From positions 1 through 7,405 of the forward strand of contig JAEYQZ010000233.1 of the NCBI GenBank assembly GCA_023409695.1: DNA of 7,405 nt, read 5' to 3'. The DNA comes from Methanobacteriota archaeon (GTDB taxonomy: Archaea > Methanobacteriota > Methanobacteria > Methanobacteriales > Methanobacteriaceae). The notes beneath the pieces were generated by a model, which had not been told where the DNA came from, did not search any database, and saw only the letters and a list, made by a program, of their open reading frames with translations. Made by a program: the position numbers and the translations under genes. Each line of letters starts with the position of its first letter. The first letter of the stretch is position 1. Below are positions 7,317 through 7,405 of this stretch, in pieces.

Positions 7317-7368
7317 GATTTCAATAACAATAGAATACGCCTCGCTAATCGCTCGGATAAATGAAATC
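7317..7368. repeat. element C, copy 2: CCTCGCT...CGCTCGGA core inside an inverted repeat
   Basis: GATTTCA (7317-7323) and TGAAATC (7362-7368) flank the core CCTCGCTAATCGCTCGGA (7340-7357). CAATAGAA before the core and GAAATCC at the end are shared with copy 1. The remaining 37 bases of the window show only TAAATAT (7381-7387), a possible TATA box for something downstream. Confidence 0.65.
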
Positions 7369-7405
7369 CCAAAAGCGAACTAAATATCAAAAGCAAACCA
7401 TATTT

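Overview
The window comes from an AT-rich methanogenic archaeon, most likely of the order Methanobacteriales (Methanobacterium-like). The main evidence is a complete operon for the F420-reducing [NiFe]-hydrogenase in the order frhA-frhD-frhG-frhB. Further support comes from an archaeal type 2 methionine aminopeptidase next to it, archaeal-style promoters and GAGGTGA-type ribosome binding sites, and tRNA genes without an encoded CCA end. The assignment rests on gene content and order; no database search was possible.

Layout. Bases 1-406 (+) are the C-terminal half of map, which ends in an 11-bp convergent overlap with an uncharacterised gene (396-1211, -). Upstream of that gene on the minus strand is a small membrane-anchored TPR protein (1243-1614); the two probably form one transcript. 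A perfect 18-bp palindrome followed by T-runs (1669-1703, -) separates them from the frh operon and looks like its terminator. The frh operon (5136 down to 1714, -) has gaps of only 3 to 11 bp. frhA, frhG and frhB encode the three hydrogenase subunits and frhD the protease that matures FrhA. A 328-bp AT-rich intergenic region (5146-5473) carries a divergent promoter pair and three ATAAGCTT boxes.

On the plus strand follow a secreted or membrane-anchored protein with a PepSY-like domain (5474-5920) and, directly after its stop codon, a PAC2-family proteasome assembly chaperone (5921-6646). The chaperone's C-terminus (Ala-Tyr-Met) fits the HbYX proteasome-docking motif. The two genes look translationally coupled: the ribosome binding site of the second is made by the glycine codons at the end of the first.

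The last 635 bases hold two tRNA-Arg genes, anticodons TCT and CCT, which together read AGA and AGG. Each gene and its 3' flank form one unit of a diverged tandem duplication with a period of about 320 bp. Three palindromic elements recur in order after each tRNA. In the first, the two copies differ by compensatory base-pair changes; in the second, the stem sequence is replaced while the flanking bases are kept. This selection-like pattern is the most interesting feature of the window. The window ends inside the flank of the second unit, so a further unit may follow.
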